Below are positions 1-5,220 of a stretch of DNA of 5,220 nucleotides, piece after piece. Under the pieces are notes generated by a model that was given only the letters and a program-made list of their open reading frames with translations, made no database searches and had not been told where the DNA came from. The translations under genes were made by a program, and so were the position numbers. The stretch covers positions 1 to 5,220 of the forward strand of contig JAACEA010000279.1 in the NCBI GenBank assembly GCA_009936695.1, read 5' to 3'. Within the stretch, counting starts at the first letter, position 1. Every line of letters begins with the position of its first letter. This stretch comes from Planctomycetia bacterium. Lineage in GTDB: Bacteria; Planctomycetota; Phycisphaerae; Phycisphaerales; SM1A02.

Positions 1-2652
1 CAGGTGGACCGCTGTCTCGAGGTGCTCGAGCAACTCGGGGTCCCCGCCTTCGGGCTGGAGGGCGTCGAGGCGGACGATGTGATCGCGACCCTCGTTCGTC
101 GGCTCCGACGGGACCGTCCCGAGCTCGAGATCCGGATCATCTCCAAGGACAAGGACCTGCAGCAGCTGCTCGACGAGCGGACCTCGCTGTTCGACGTCCA
201 CAAGGATGAAGTGACCGGCGTCACCGAACTGGAGGCTCGGACCGCGGATCCGAAGCGAGGCCTCGACGGCATCGCGCCGGCGCAGGTCGTCGACATGCTG
301 ACCCTGATGGGCGACACCGCCGACAACGTCCCCGGGGTGGACGGCATCGGCCCGAAGACGGCCGCGGGGCTCGTCTCCGAGTTCGGTTCGATCGAAGGCA
401 TCTACGCCTGCATCGACGAAGAGCACGAGCTCAAGGATGCGCGTCGGCGGATCAAGGGCAAGCGTCGCGAGAATCTCGTCGCGGCCCGGGACCGGATCCC
501 GCTCGGCCGCGCATTGATCACGTTGAAGGAGGACTGCGACGTCGACTTCGAACTCGACGATGCCGCGGTCCGACTTGATCAGGTGGACGCCGAGGTGGTC
601 GACGAGACCATGCGGGTGCTCGGTTTCACGCGACATCGAACCGGTTTCCGCGCCGTGCTCGGTGGCGAGGGCGACGTCGGTGCCGGATCGCCGGCCGCGG
701 ACGTCGCCGAGACTTCGGCCGCCGCCCCCGACGCGGCCTCCGATGCGGCCGGCACGCTCTTCGCCTTCGGTGACGGTGACGTCTCGGTCGCCATGACGCC
801 GTCCCTGACCCCCGTCGACGGGGACTACGAGATCGTTTCGACGCTCGACGCCCTGGAGGCGGTCGTGGAGCGAGCCCGTGCGGCCGGGGTGGTGGCGATC
901 GACACGGAGACGGATTCCCTCGGGCCACGCACCGCGAGACTGGCCGGCATCTCGATCGCCGTCGAGGAGGGGGCGGGCGTCTACGTGCCGCTTCGGTCGC
1001 CGTCACCGGAGACCCATCTCGATCTCGAGACCGCCCGGCCCGTGCTCGAGCGGCTGCTCGGCGATCCGGCGATCGGCAAGATCGGGCACAACCTGAAATT
1101 CGATCTGGTGGTGCTTCGAGCGCACGGATTCGAGGTCCGCGGAATCGTGGGCGATTCGATGGTGGCGTCGTACATCGACGACGCCACCCGCGCGACCCAC
1201 AAGCTCGATGCCCTGTCGGAATCGGAGCTGGGTCGCCGGTGCGTGCCGATCGAGGCGTTGATCGGGAAGGGCAAGACCCAGCGGACCTTCAGCGAGGTCC
1301 CGCTCGAGGAGGCGGCGCCGTACGCGGGCGAGGACGCGGACGTCTCACTCCGGCTCGAGCGTCGTTTTCGACGGCGGCTCGTCGATTCAGGCCTCGAAGC
1401 GTTGTACGAGGGCACGGAGGTTCCCCTCGTCGAGGTTCTCGCCGGATTGGAGTACGAGGGGATTCGAGTCGAGCCTGAGGTGCTCGACGAACAACGGGAA
1501 GGCCTGCAGACCCGGATCGAATCGCTGCGGGCGTCGATCGTCGACGCGGCGCCGCATGCGTTCAGTCCGGACTCGCCCAAACAGCTCGCGGCGGCGTTGT
1601 TCAACGCGCCGGACGATGATCCGCCGGGGCTCGGCATCAAGCCGCTCAAGAAGGGCAAGACGGGGCCGAGCACCGACGCGGAGGTGATGGAGAAGCTGTC
1701 GGAGGATCCCGCCGTCTCCTCGCCGATCCCCGGGTTGATCCTCGAGTACCGACAGCTCACGAAACTGGTCAACACCTATCTCGTCGCCCTCAAGGAGGCC
1801 ATCCGGCCCGAGACCGGGCGCATCCACGCGTCCTTCAACCAGACCGTCACGGCGACCGGCCGGCTGTCCTCCAGCGATCCCAATCTCCAGAACATTCCGA
1901 TTCGGACCGAGGTCGGGCGACGGATCCGGCGCGCCTTCGTGGCGGCGCCGGGTCACGTGCTGCTTGCCGCGGACTACTCGCAGGTCGAGCTTCGCATGCT
2001 GGCCCATCTCTCCGGGGACGAGAACCTGCAGGCGGCGTTTCATCGCGGGGACGACATCCACGCGGCGGTTGCCGCGGAGGTGGAGGGCGTGCCTCTGGAC
2101 GAGGTGGACCAGGCCGCCCGTACCGCCGCGAAGATGGTCAACTTCGGCATCGTCTACGGTGTCACCGCGTACGGCCTCGCCCGGCGGCTGGGTGGCGACA
2201 CCGACGTCGCGCGGGCCGACCAGATCATCCGCGACTACAAGGCCCGGTACCCGGCGATCGAGGCGTTCCTCGAGGCCTGCGTGGAGCAAGCGCGTCGGGA
2301 GGGCTCGGTCTCGACGATCCTCGGACGGCGGCGGTCGATTCCCCAGGTCCACGCTCGCAACCCACAGGAGCGAGCCCAGGGCGAGCGGATGGCGATCAAC
2401 ACCGTGGTGCAGGGCAGTGCGGCGGATCTGATCAAGCGTGCCATGATCGACCTGCACCGAGTCCTTCCAGCGCGTTTCGCGACGTCCCGGATGATCCTCC
2501 AGATCCACGATGAACTCGTGTTCGAGGTGCCGGAAGGCGAGATCGAGGCCGTGGCCGAGCTCGTCCGGGAACGGATGGAGAACGCCATGGAACTCTCGGT
2601 TCCGTTGGTGGCCGAACCGTCCTGGGGAACCAGTTGGGCGGACACCAAATAA
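1..2652 (+). CDS. polA: DNA polymerase I, 5'-truncated by window edge
   Basis: Family A DNA polymerase, which fills gaps and removes primers in replication and repair. The frame is open from base 1, so the GTG at 4 is internal; compared with E. coli Pol I as recalled, roughly 90 N-terminal residues are missing. Counting that GTG as residue 1, the 5' nuclease part shows GVEADD (20-25), SKDKDL (47-52) and the helix-hairpin-helix region MGDTADNVPG (102-111). An Ala/Asp/Gly-rich linker spans about 220-260. The proofreading exonuclease keeps all its catalytic residues: D300 and E302 (DTETD), D367 (HNLKFD), Y440 and D444 (YAGED). The polymerase domain has motif A DYSQVELR (657-664), the O-helix with R706, K710, F714 and Y718, and motif C HDE (835-837). 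F714 is the E. coli-type residue that disfavours dideoxynucleotides. Stop TAA is at 2650-2652. All three activities look intact; identification is very secure. Confidence 0.98.
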   Translation, partial: QVDRCLEVLEQLGVPAFGLEGVEADDVIATLVRRLRRDRPELEIRIISKDKDLQQLLDERTSLFDVHKDEVTGVTELEARTADPKRGLDGIAPAQVVDMLTLMGDTADNVPGVDGIGPKTAAGLVSEFGSIEGIYACIDEEHELKDARRRIKGKRRENLVAARDRIPLGRALITLKEDCDVDFELDDAAVRLDQVDAEVVDETMRVLGFTRHRTGFRAVLGGEGDVGAGSPAADVAETSAAAPDAASDAAGTLFAFGDGDVSVAMTPSLTPVDGDYEIVSTLDALEAVVERARAAGVVAIDTETDSLGPRTARLAGISIAVEEGAGVYVPLRSPSPETHLDLETARPVLERLLGDPAIGKIGHNLKFDLVVLRAHGFEVRGIVGDSMVASYIDDATRATHKLDALSESELGRRCVPIEALIGKGKTQRTFSEVPLEEAAPYAGEDADVSLRLERRFRRRLVDSGLEALYEGTEVPLVEVLAGLEYEGIRVEPEVLDEQREGLQTRIESLRASIVDAAPHAFSPDSPKQLAAALFNAPDDDPPGLGIKPLKKGKTGPSTDAEVMEKLSEDPAVSSPIPGLILEYRQLTKLVNTYLVALKEAIRPETGRIHASFNQTVTATGRLSSSDPNLQNIPIRTEVGRRIRRAFVAAPGHVLLAADYSQVELRMLAHLSGDENLQAAFHRGDDIHAAVAAEVEGVPLDEVDQAARTAAKMVNFGIVYGVTAYGLARRLGGDTDVARADQIIRDYKARYPAIEAFLEACVEQARREGSVSTILGRRRSIPQVHARNPQERAQGERMAINTVVQGSAADLIKRAMIDLHRVLPARFATSRMILQIHDELVFEVPEGEIEAVAELVRERMENAMELSVPLVAEPSWGTSWADTK

Positions 2653-2679
2653 GCCTCCGGGCGGGATCACCCGGTCGAC

Positions 2680-2707
2680 TTGACGAGCGGCCGTGGGACG
2701 CTAGTCT
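2680..2707 (+). promoter_or_regulatory. Probable sigma-70-type promoter for tRNA-Asp
   Basis: A -35 element TTGACG (2680-2685, five of six consensus bases) is followed after 16 bases by a -10-like TAGTCT (2702-2707). Transcription would begin near 2714, giving a leader of about 33 bases before the mature tRNA 5' end at 2747. It lies just after the polA stop, where an independent tRNA promoter is expected. The -10 is only moderately close to consensus, so this is a prediction. Confidence 0.5.
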
Positions 2708-2716
2708 GTACCGTCT

Positions 2717-2731
2717 CGCCGGATCCCGGCG
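2717..2731 (+). other. Small hairpin in the tRNA-Asp leader
   Basis: CGCCGG (2717-2722) and CCGGCG (2726-2731) are perfect reverse complements around an ATC triloop, giving a 6-bp stem. It lies between the predicted start site and the mature tRNA 5' end. It has no T-tract, so it is not an intrinsic terminator. It could be incidental, or could shape the precursor that RNase P cleaves. Confidence 0.35.
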
Positions 2732-2746
2732 GGTGGACACAGAGCG

Positions 2747-2820
2747 GGGGCGGTAGCTCAATTGGTTAGAGTACCGGCCTGTCACGCCGGTGGTTGCGGG
2801 TTCGAGTCCCGTCCGCCTCG
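2747..2820 (+). tRNA. trnD: tRNA-Asp (anticodon GTC)
   Basis: The complete cloverleaf can be folded by eye. The acceptor stem pairs GGGGCGG (2747-2753) with CCGCCTC (2813-2819), with one G-U at the second pair. The D stem is GCTC/GAGT (2756-2759/2769-2772). The anticodon stem is CCGGC/GCCGG (2774-2778/2786-2790) and the loop CTGTCAC puts anticodon GTC at 2781-2783. The variable loop is TGGTT. The T arm is GCGGG-TTCGAGT-CCCGT (2796-2812). The discriminator base is G (2820), as usual for bacterial tRNA-Asp. The next bases are CTT, so the 3' CCA is not encoded and must be added by a nucleotidyltransferase. The gene lies 94 bases after polA and is followed at once by a strong terminator. Confidence 0.97.
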
Positions 2821-2824
2821 CTTC

Positions 2825-2858
2825 GCGGCCTCTCTCACGAGAGGCCGCTGTCCTTTTT
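2825..2858 (+). terminator. Intrinsic terminator after tRNA-Asp
   Basis: GCGGCCTCTC (2825-2834) and GAGAGGCCGC (2839-2848) form a perfect 10-bp GC-rich stem with a TCAC loop, followed by TGTCC and five T residues (2854-2858). It begins four bases after the tRNA discriminator. It would end transcription of the tRNA and of any polA read-through. On the opposite strand the stem has no T-tract after it, so it is a one-way terminator and not an obvious one for the convergent thioredoxin-fold gene. Confidence 0.9.
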
Positions 2859-2895
2859 GACGCCGCCGGGTCCGGCCGCAAGCTCGTCCGTGCGT

Positions 2896-3468
2896 TCAAT
2901 CGGGGGGCTGGTTCTCCGGCCGCCACTTGATGTTGCAGCCGAGGCTGGGTCGCTGGTCGCCCGGGACCTCCCGCCCTTCGAGTGCGGCCTCGACGGCGGT
3001 GTCCAGATCCGCGCCGGTGACCGGAAGCTCGTCCCCCGGTCGACTGTCACAGAACTGGCCCCGGTACACGAGGCGGCGATCGCCGTCGAAGAGGAAGAAG
3101 TCGGGCGTGCAGGCCGCGGAGTACGCCTTCGCGACGGACTGGTCCTCGTCGAAGAGGTATGGAAACGTGTAGTTCCGCGCCTCGATCTCGGCGGCCATGG
3201 CTTCCGGAGCATCCGCCGGATGGCTCGTCACATCGTTGGAGTTGATCGCGAAGATCGCCAGGCCCCGGGCCTGCCAGTCGCGGCTCGATTCCGCGAGCTG
3301 GGCGGCGATGTGCACCACGAAGGGGCAGTGATTGCACATGAACACCACGAGGACGGCCTGGGCGGATTCCGCGTCGGCGAGGCCGTGCAGGGCGCCCGTC
3401 GGATCGGGGAGTCGGAAATCGGGTGCGGGGGTGCCGAGCGGGATCATGTTCGAGGGGGTTCGGGGCAA
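2896..3468 (-). CDS. Thioredoxin-family (redoxin) protein with CNHC active site
   Basis: A 190-residue cytoplasmic thioredoxin-fold protein of the AhpC/TSA-redoxin type, with no signal peptide or membrane segment. Residues 9-20 (IPLGTPAPDFRL) are the usual opening of this family. The redox motif is C45-N-H-C48 within FMCNHCPFV. A further Cys, C120, sits in CTPDFFLFD, where P122 takes the place of the cis-proline. The C-terminal signature SLGCNIKW (175-182) adds C178, and C140 is an extra Cys in QFCDSRPG. The family is common in bacteria and annotated only as thioredoxin family protein; I know of no firmly established substrate. Translation starts at TTG (3468-3466) with GGAG seven bases upstream (3479-3476). 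The next ATG, codon 8, has no such site, and the TTG start gives the family-like N-terminus MPRTPS. The gene begins 27 bases after the VIT gene and is probably last in that operon. Confidence 0.9.
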   Translation of the reverse strand: MPRTPSNMIPLGTPAPDFRLPDPTGALHGLADAESAQAVLVVFMCNHCPFVVHIAAQLAESSRDWQARGLAIFAINSNDVTSHPADAPEAMAAEIEARNYTFPYLFDEDQSVAKAYSAACTPDFFLFDGDRRLVYRGQFCDSRPGDELPVTGADLDTAVEAALEGREVPGDQRPSLGCNIKWRPENQPPD

Positions 3469-3475
3469 GAGATCG

Positions 3476-3479
3476 CTCC
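3476..3479 (-). promoter_or_regulatory. Ribosome binding site deciding the TTG start of the thioredoxin-family gene
   Basis: On the minus strand GGAG (3479-3476) lies seven bases before TTG (3468-3466). The alternative ATG at 3447-3445 is preceded only by C- and A-rich sequence without a purine-rich site. This supports the TTG start. Confidence 0.6.
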
Positions 3480-3495
3480 AGGATTCGGGGGGTGA

Positions 3496-4005
3496 TCAGC
3501 TTCGGCCGATCAGGACGCCGCAGCCGAACACGATGAGGCCGCCGATCACGGTCCCGAACATGGCGCGCAGCAGGGGAGTGTCCATGTACCGACGTCGGAT
3601 GAGTGCGATGGCGAAGAGTTCCACGACGACCACGGCGATCGCGATCCAGGTCGCGAGCTCGAAGCCGTCGATCAGGTAGGGCAGGGTGTGGCCGAGGCCG
3701 CCGACGGTCGTCGCCCCTCCGCAGACCAGGCCGCGGATGGTGGGGGAGCCGCGGCCGCTCATCCGGCCATCGTCGCTCATCGCTTCCGCGAACGCCATGC
3801 TGATGCCCGCCCCGACCGCGGCGGCGAGTCCGACCTTGAAGGTCGGTCCGCTCTCCTTGGTCGCGAAGGCCGCGGCGAAGAGTGGCGCGAGCGTCGAGAC
3901 CGAACCGTCCATGAGCCCGGCGAGTCCGGGCTGGACGATCTGCAGCACGAATCGCCGGCGTTCCTCGTCGGCACTCGGGCTCGGGTTGGCGTCGGTGGAT
4001 TCCAT
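3496..4005 (-). CDS. VIT/CCC1-type membrane protein, like the membrane half of MbfA
   Basis: A 169-residue integral membrane protein with about five predicted helices (roughly 27-49, 55-75, 90-112, 116-136 and 147-167). GLMDGSVSTLAPLFAAAFAT (30-49), GISMAFAEAMSDDG (67-80), GGLGHTLPYLI (102-112) and RRRYMDTPL (137-145) strongly resemble, from recall, the C-terminal VIT domain of MbfA, an inner-membrane iron exporter of alphaproteobacteria. D33, M70 and E74 are candidate metal-path residues by analogy with VIT1. MbfA proteins I recall (about 320 residues) carry an N-terminal ferritin-like diiron domain. Here only about 20 polar residues precede the membrane part and no ferritin-like helices are present, so this is an orphan membrane domain. 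The ATG is one base after the stop of the ribbon-protein gene and has no clear ribosome binding site, suggesting translational coupling. Iron or manganese transport is likely, but direction and substrate are inference. Confidence 0.85.
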   Translation of the reverse strand: MESTDANPSPSADEERRRFVLQIVQPGLAGLMDGSVSTLAPLFAAAFATKESGPTFKVGLAAAVGAGISMAFAEAMSDDGRMSGRGSPTIRGLVCGGATTVGGLGHTLPYLIDGFELATWIAIAVVVVELFAIALIRRRYMDTPLLRAMFGTVIGGLIVFGCGVLIGRS

Positions 4006-4006
4006 C

Positions 4007-4249
4007 TCAGCGGATCTGCATGAGGACGAGGACGATCACGATCACCGCGACGAGGACGATCACGGTCTTTGCGGAGAGAAGACTGCCGGCCCGATCCACC
4101 GGGGCGATGCCGATCCGACCCTCGATCACCGACTCGCAGTGAGGGCACTGGTACGCTTCGTCCCAGACCTCCCCGCCGCAGTCGGGGCAGTAGCCGATCT
4201 CGCCCGCGAAACGGTCGAGATCCTCGTCGCTCGGATCTTCGTTGATCAT
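4007..4249 (-). CDS. Small CxxC/CxxC zinc-ribbon protein with C-terminal membrane anchor
   Basis: An 80-residue protein in three parts. An acidic N-terminus (1-18) is followed by a ribbon with CPDC (21-24) and CPHC (35-38), ten residues apart, probably binding Zn or possibly Fe. A single strongly hydrophobic helix at 60-77 (rich in V, I and L) is followed by MQIR. The lack of a signal peptide and the position of the helix suggest a tail-anchored protein with the ribbon in the cytoplasm. I do not recognise a named family, though short acidic CxxC/CxxC proteins are, as I recall, common in planctomycetes. The ATG at 4249-4247 has only a poor upstream ribosome binding site. Its stop TGA (4009-4007) is one base before the VIT start, so the two are almost certainly co-transcribed. 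It may be a partner or regulator of the VIT protein, or an unrelated structural protein. Confidence 0.8.
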   Translation of the reverse strand: MINEDPSDEDLDRFAGEIGYCPDCGGEVWDEAYQCPHCESVIEGRIGIAPVDRAGSLLSAKTVIVLVAVIVIVLVLMQIR

Positions 4250-4302
4250 GCGGAGAGGCTACCAAGTCCCGCTTGCATCGATGCGGGGAACGGCCGCGGG
4301 AA

Positions 4303-4884
4303 TCAGGCGGATCGGGAGTGTCGGGCCGGCGCATGGCCCCGGCCGCCCCGGCCCTCCGACTCGAGCTGGCCGCGGAGTTTCGAGAGCCCTCGGTGCTTCC
4401 AATTGTTGATCGTCGTCACCGAGACGCCGAGACTGCGTGCGGCGTGCGCGTAGCTCTTGCCCTCGCAGACGATCATCCGAAGGGCGTCCCGTTCGTCGGG
4501 GCTCAGGCGTCCGAACGCCTGTTCGACCTGCCCGAGGTTCGTGAAGTGCTCGGCGACACGCAGCGGCTGCGGCGAGGAGTCTTCCTCGTTCTGGCGGATT
4601 CGGGGCTTGATCTTCTCCTCGACGATCTCCCGAAGGCGTACCGACCGAGTGAATCGCCGCCGCAGGATGTTGTGCACGATCTTGAGGAGGTAGCTGATCG
4701 AGATATCGAGTTCTTCGAGGCGGGGGTGCTGGAGAAGGCGGACGAACGCCTCCTGCGTGGCATCCTCGGCGACCGCGGGTTCGGCCGACTTGCGTGCGAA
4801 GGCATAGACCCGATCGTGATACATCTCGAAGAGATCAAGGACGATTTCCGCGCGATCGCGCTTTCGGGTGTTGATCTCTTGCAT
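4303..4884 (-). CDS. ECF-like RNA polymerase sigma-70 factor
   Basis: A 193-residue sigma factor with regions 2 and 4 only, the ECF layout. Region 2 covers about 15-82: DLFEMYHDRVYAFARK (17-32) as 2.1, AVAEDATQEAFVRLL (37-51) as 2.2, and ISYLLKIVHNILRRRFT (63-79) as 2.3/2.4. A charged linker (83-118) follows. Region 4 covers about 122-174 and starts at RLSPDERDALRMI, with the helix-turn-helix at about 144-168. The recognition helix reads VTTINNWKHRG where many ECF factors have a pattern like VGTVKSRLHRA. A basic Gly/Arg/His tail (177-193) follows. The start is well supported: AGGAGG (4895-4890) lies five bases before ATG (4884-4882). No classic anti-sigma gene with an HxxxCxxC motif is adjacent. 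The target promoters and signal cannot be read from this window. Confidence 0.92.
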   Translation of the reverse strand: MQEINTRKRDRAEIVLDLFEMYHDRVYAFARKSAEPAVAEDATQEAFVRLLQHPRLEELDISISYLLKIVHNILRRRFTRSVRLREIVEEKIKPRIRQNEEDSSPQPLRVAEHFTNLGQVEQAFGRLSPDERDALRMIVCEGKSYAHAARSLGVSVTTINNWKHRGLSKLRGQLESEGRGGRGHAPARHSRSA

Positions 4885-4889
4885 TTGAT

Positions 4890-4895
4890 CCTCCT
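4890..4895 (-). promoter_or_regulatory. Consensus Shine-Dalgarno of the sigma factor gene
   Basis: AGGAGG on the minus strand lies five bases before the ATG at 4884-4882. It is the strongest ribosome binding site in the window and fixes the sigma start. Neighbouring genes have weak or no such sites, so this gene may be translated more efficiently than those downstream. Confidence 0.8.
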
Positions 4896-5116
4896 GGTCT
4901 GGCGTTCAGCCGATACGAATGCCTGCTGCCTGATTTCGTTCGCTCGTTCTTGGCGGCGAAGCGGCCGACCCACCGACCGTTCCACCCTCGAACAAGTGAA
5001 CTTTTCTCCCGCGACTTCATTACAACTGACGACGGCGGGGGTCTTCTATGGGGTGATCGCCTATGTCTTCGCATGAAGGCCTGAAACCGCCTCTTCCGTC
5101 GCTTAGGCCGTGTTTT

Positions 5117-5125
5117 TGTTAGAAT
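5117..5125 (+). promoter_or_regulatory. Extended -10 promoter element for the response regulator
   Basis: TG (5117-5118), one base, then TAGAAT (5120-5125) makes an extended -10 matching five of six bases of TATAAT. No good -35 lies at 16-18 bases, as is often true of extended -10 promoters. Transcription would start near A5132, leaving a leader of about 33 bases to the ATG at 5165. Confidence 0.5.
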
Positions 5126-5164
5126 CCGTCCAACATTTTTCCCCCGGAGCCGTCCTGCCACGCC

Positions 5165-5220
5165 ATGTCGACCGGCAACACCATCATCATCGCGGACGAC
5201 CACTCGCTGATTCGCTCCGC
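5165..5220 (+). CDS. Response regulator (receiver domain), N-terminal fragment
   Basis: The gene is cut off by the window end after 18 complete codons, MSTGNTIIIADDHSLIRS. The hydrophobic strand IIIA followed by D11-D12-H13 is the typical start of a two-component receiver domain, where the acidic pair helps bind Mg2+ near the phosphorylated Asp. The DDHSLIR form is most common in NarL/FixJ-type regulators with a LuxR-like DNA-binding domain, but the output domain is outside the window. The start is the only ATG in frame here. GGAG at 5146-5149 is 15 bases away, too far for a normal ribosome binding site. It is divergent from the sigma factor gene. The partner kinase is not visible. Confidence 0.75.
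   Translation, partial: MSTGNTIIIADDHSLIRS

Larger units (their letters stand above)
4885..5164. other. Divergent intergenic region, sigma factor / response regulator
   Basis: These 280 bases separate the left-facing sigma gene from the right-facing response regulator and must carry both promoters. The left end holds the strong AGGAGG ribosome binding site of the sigma gene. The right end holds an extended -10 for the regulator. The middle (about 4900-5070) is less GC-rich in places. I saw no long inverted repeat in it and no strong promoter for the sigma gene. Reading frames crossing it look like shadows without family motifs. Confidence 0.6.

Noticed and set aside
661..783. The Ala/Asp/Gly-rich stretch in polA as a possible insertion or frameshift
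   Set aside because: The frame is continuous and conserved motifs resume on both sides. This is the normal variable linker between the 5' nuclease and 3'-5' exonuclease domains.
1387..2670. A 427-codon open frame on the minus strand opposite polA
   Set aside because: It runs antisense to a polA segment with full catalytic motifs. Its translation is rich in Arg, His, Gly and Pro with no family motif, as expected for a shadow frame in GC-rich DNA.
2747..2820. tRNA 3' end as an attachment site for an integrated element
   Set aside because: No integrase gene is present and no repeat of the tRNA 3' sequence was seen elsewhere in the window. The tRNA is followed directly by its own terminator.
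2794..3495. A 233-codon plus-strand open frame starting inside the tRNA
   Set aside because: It starts within the tRNA T-arm region, runs through the terminator and is antisense to the thioredoxin-family gene.
4267..4288. CCCGC / GCGGG hairpin with an internal GCATCGATGC palindrome between the sigma and ribbon genes
   Set aside because: It has only a 5-bp stem with a 10-base loop and no T-tract on the minus strand, so it is not called a terminator. The palindrome is too short to name as an operator without conservation data.
3686..4453. A 255-codon plus-strand open frame across the VIT and ribbon genes
   Set aside because: It is antisense to two genes with clear membrane and CxxC signatures and carries only charged low-complexity sequence of its own (Asp/Glu/His runs opposite the membrane helix).
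4957..4983. GGAAC on the minus strand (4983-4979) as an ECF-type -35 for sigma autoregulation
   Set aside because: No matching -10 such as CGTC or TCTA lies about 16-17 bases downstream, where the sequence reads GC followed by TTCG. The five-base match alone is not significant in this composition.
4273..5076. A 267-codon plus-strand open frame over the sigma factor and intergenic region
   Set aside because: It lies opposite a sigma factor with clear regions 2 and 4 and a consensus ribosome binding site, and it shows no recognisable domain. The hydrophobic end near 5020-5076 lies in non-coding sequence.

Overview
The window is GC-rich, compact bacterial DNA. Protein styles suggest a Planctomycetota-like organism, perhaps near Phycisphaerae: a long Pol I with an Ala/Asp-rich interdomain linker, a C-tail-anchored CxxC/CxxC ribbon protein, and an ECF-type sigma factor with an unusual helix-turn-helix. 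This is an impression from recall and no single-copy marker settles it.

Left half (1-2858, + strand). The first 2652 bases carry most of polA, the replication/repair DNA polymerase I. About the first 90 residues lie outside the window. All three activities (5' nuclease, 3'-5' proofreading exonuclease, polymerase) keep their diagnostic residues. A tRNA-Asp(GTC) gene follows, with a probable promoter of its own (-35 TTGACG, -10 TAGTCT), a short leader containing a hairpin, and a perfect 10-bp intrinsic terminator. polA has no convincing terminator of its own, so read-through into the tRNA is possible.

Right half (2896-4884, - strand). Four genes face left, in transcription order: an ECF-like sigma factor, an 80-residue ribbon protein with one C-terminal membrane helix, a VIT-type membrane protein matching the membrane half of the iron exporter MbfA, and a cytoplasmic thioredoxin-fold protein with a CNHC active site. 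The last three are very tightly packed (gaps of 1 and 27 bases) and look like one operon. The sigma gene is 53 bases upstream with no clear terminator between. A working idea is a small metal/redox unit in which an orphan MbfA-type membrane domain lacks its usual fused ferritin-like domain and is encoded directly after a membrane-anchored CxxC ribbon protein.

Right edge (4885-5220). A 280-base divergent intergenic region separates the sigma gene from the start of a + strand response regulator gene, which is cut by the window end. An extended -10 element (TGTTAGAAT) probably drives the regulator.

No CRISPR array, insertion sequence, integrase, attachment site or origin was seen. The most interesting part is the sigma / ribbon / orphan VIT / thioredoxin cluster. 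The rest is housekeeping sequence.
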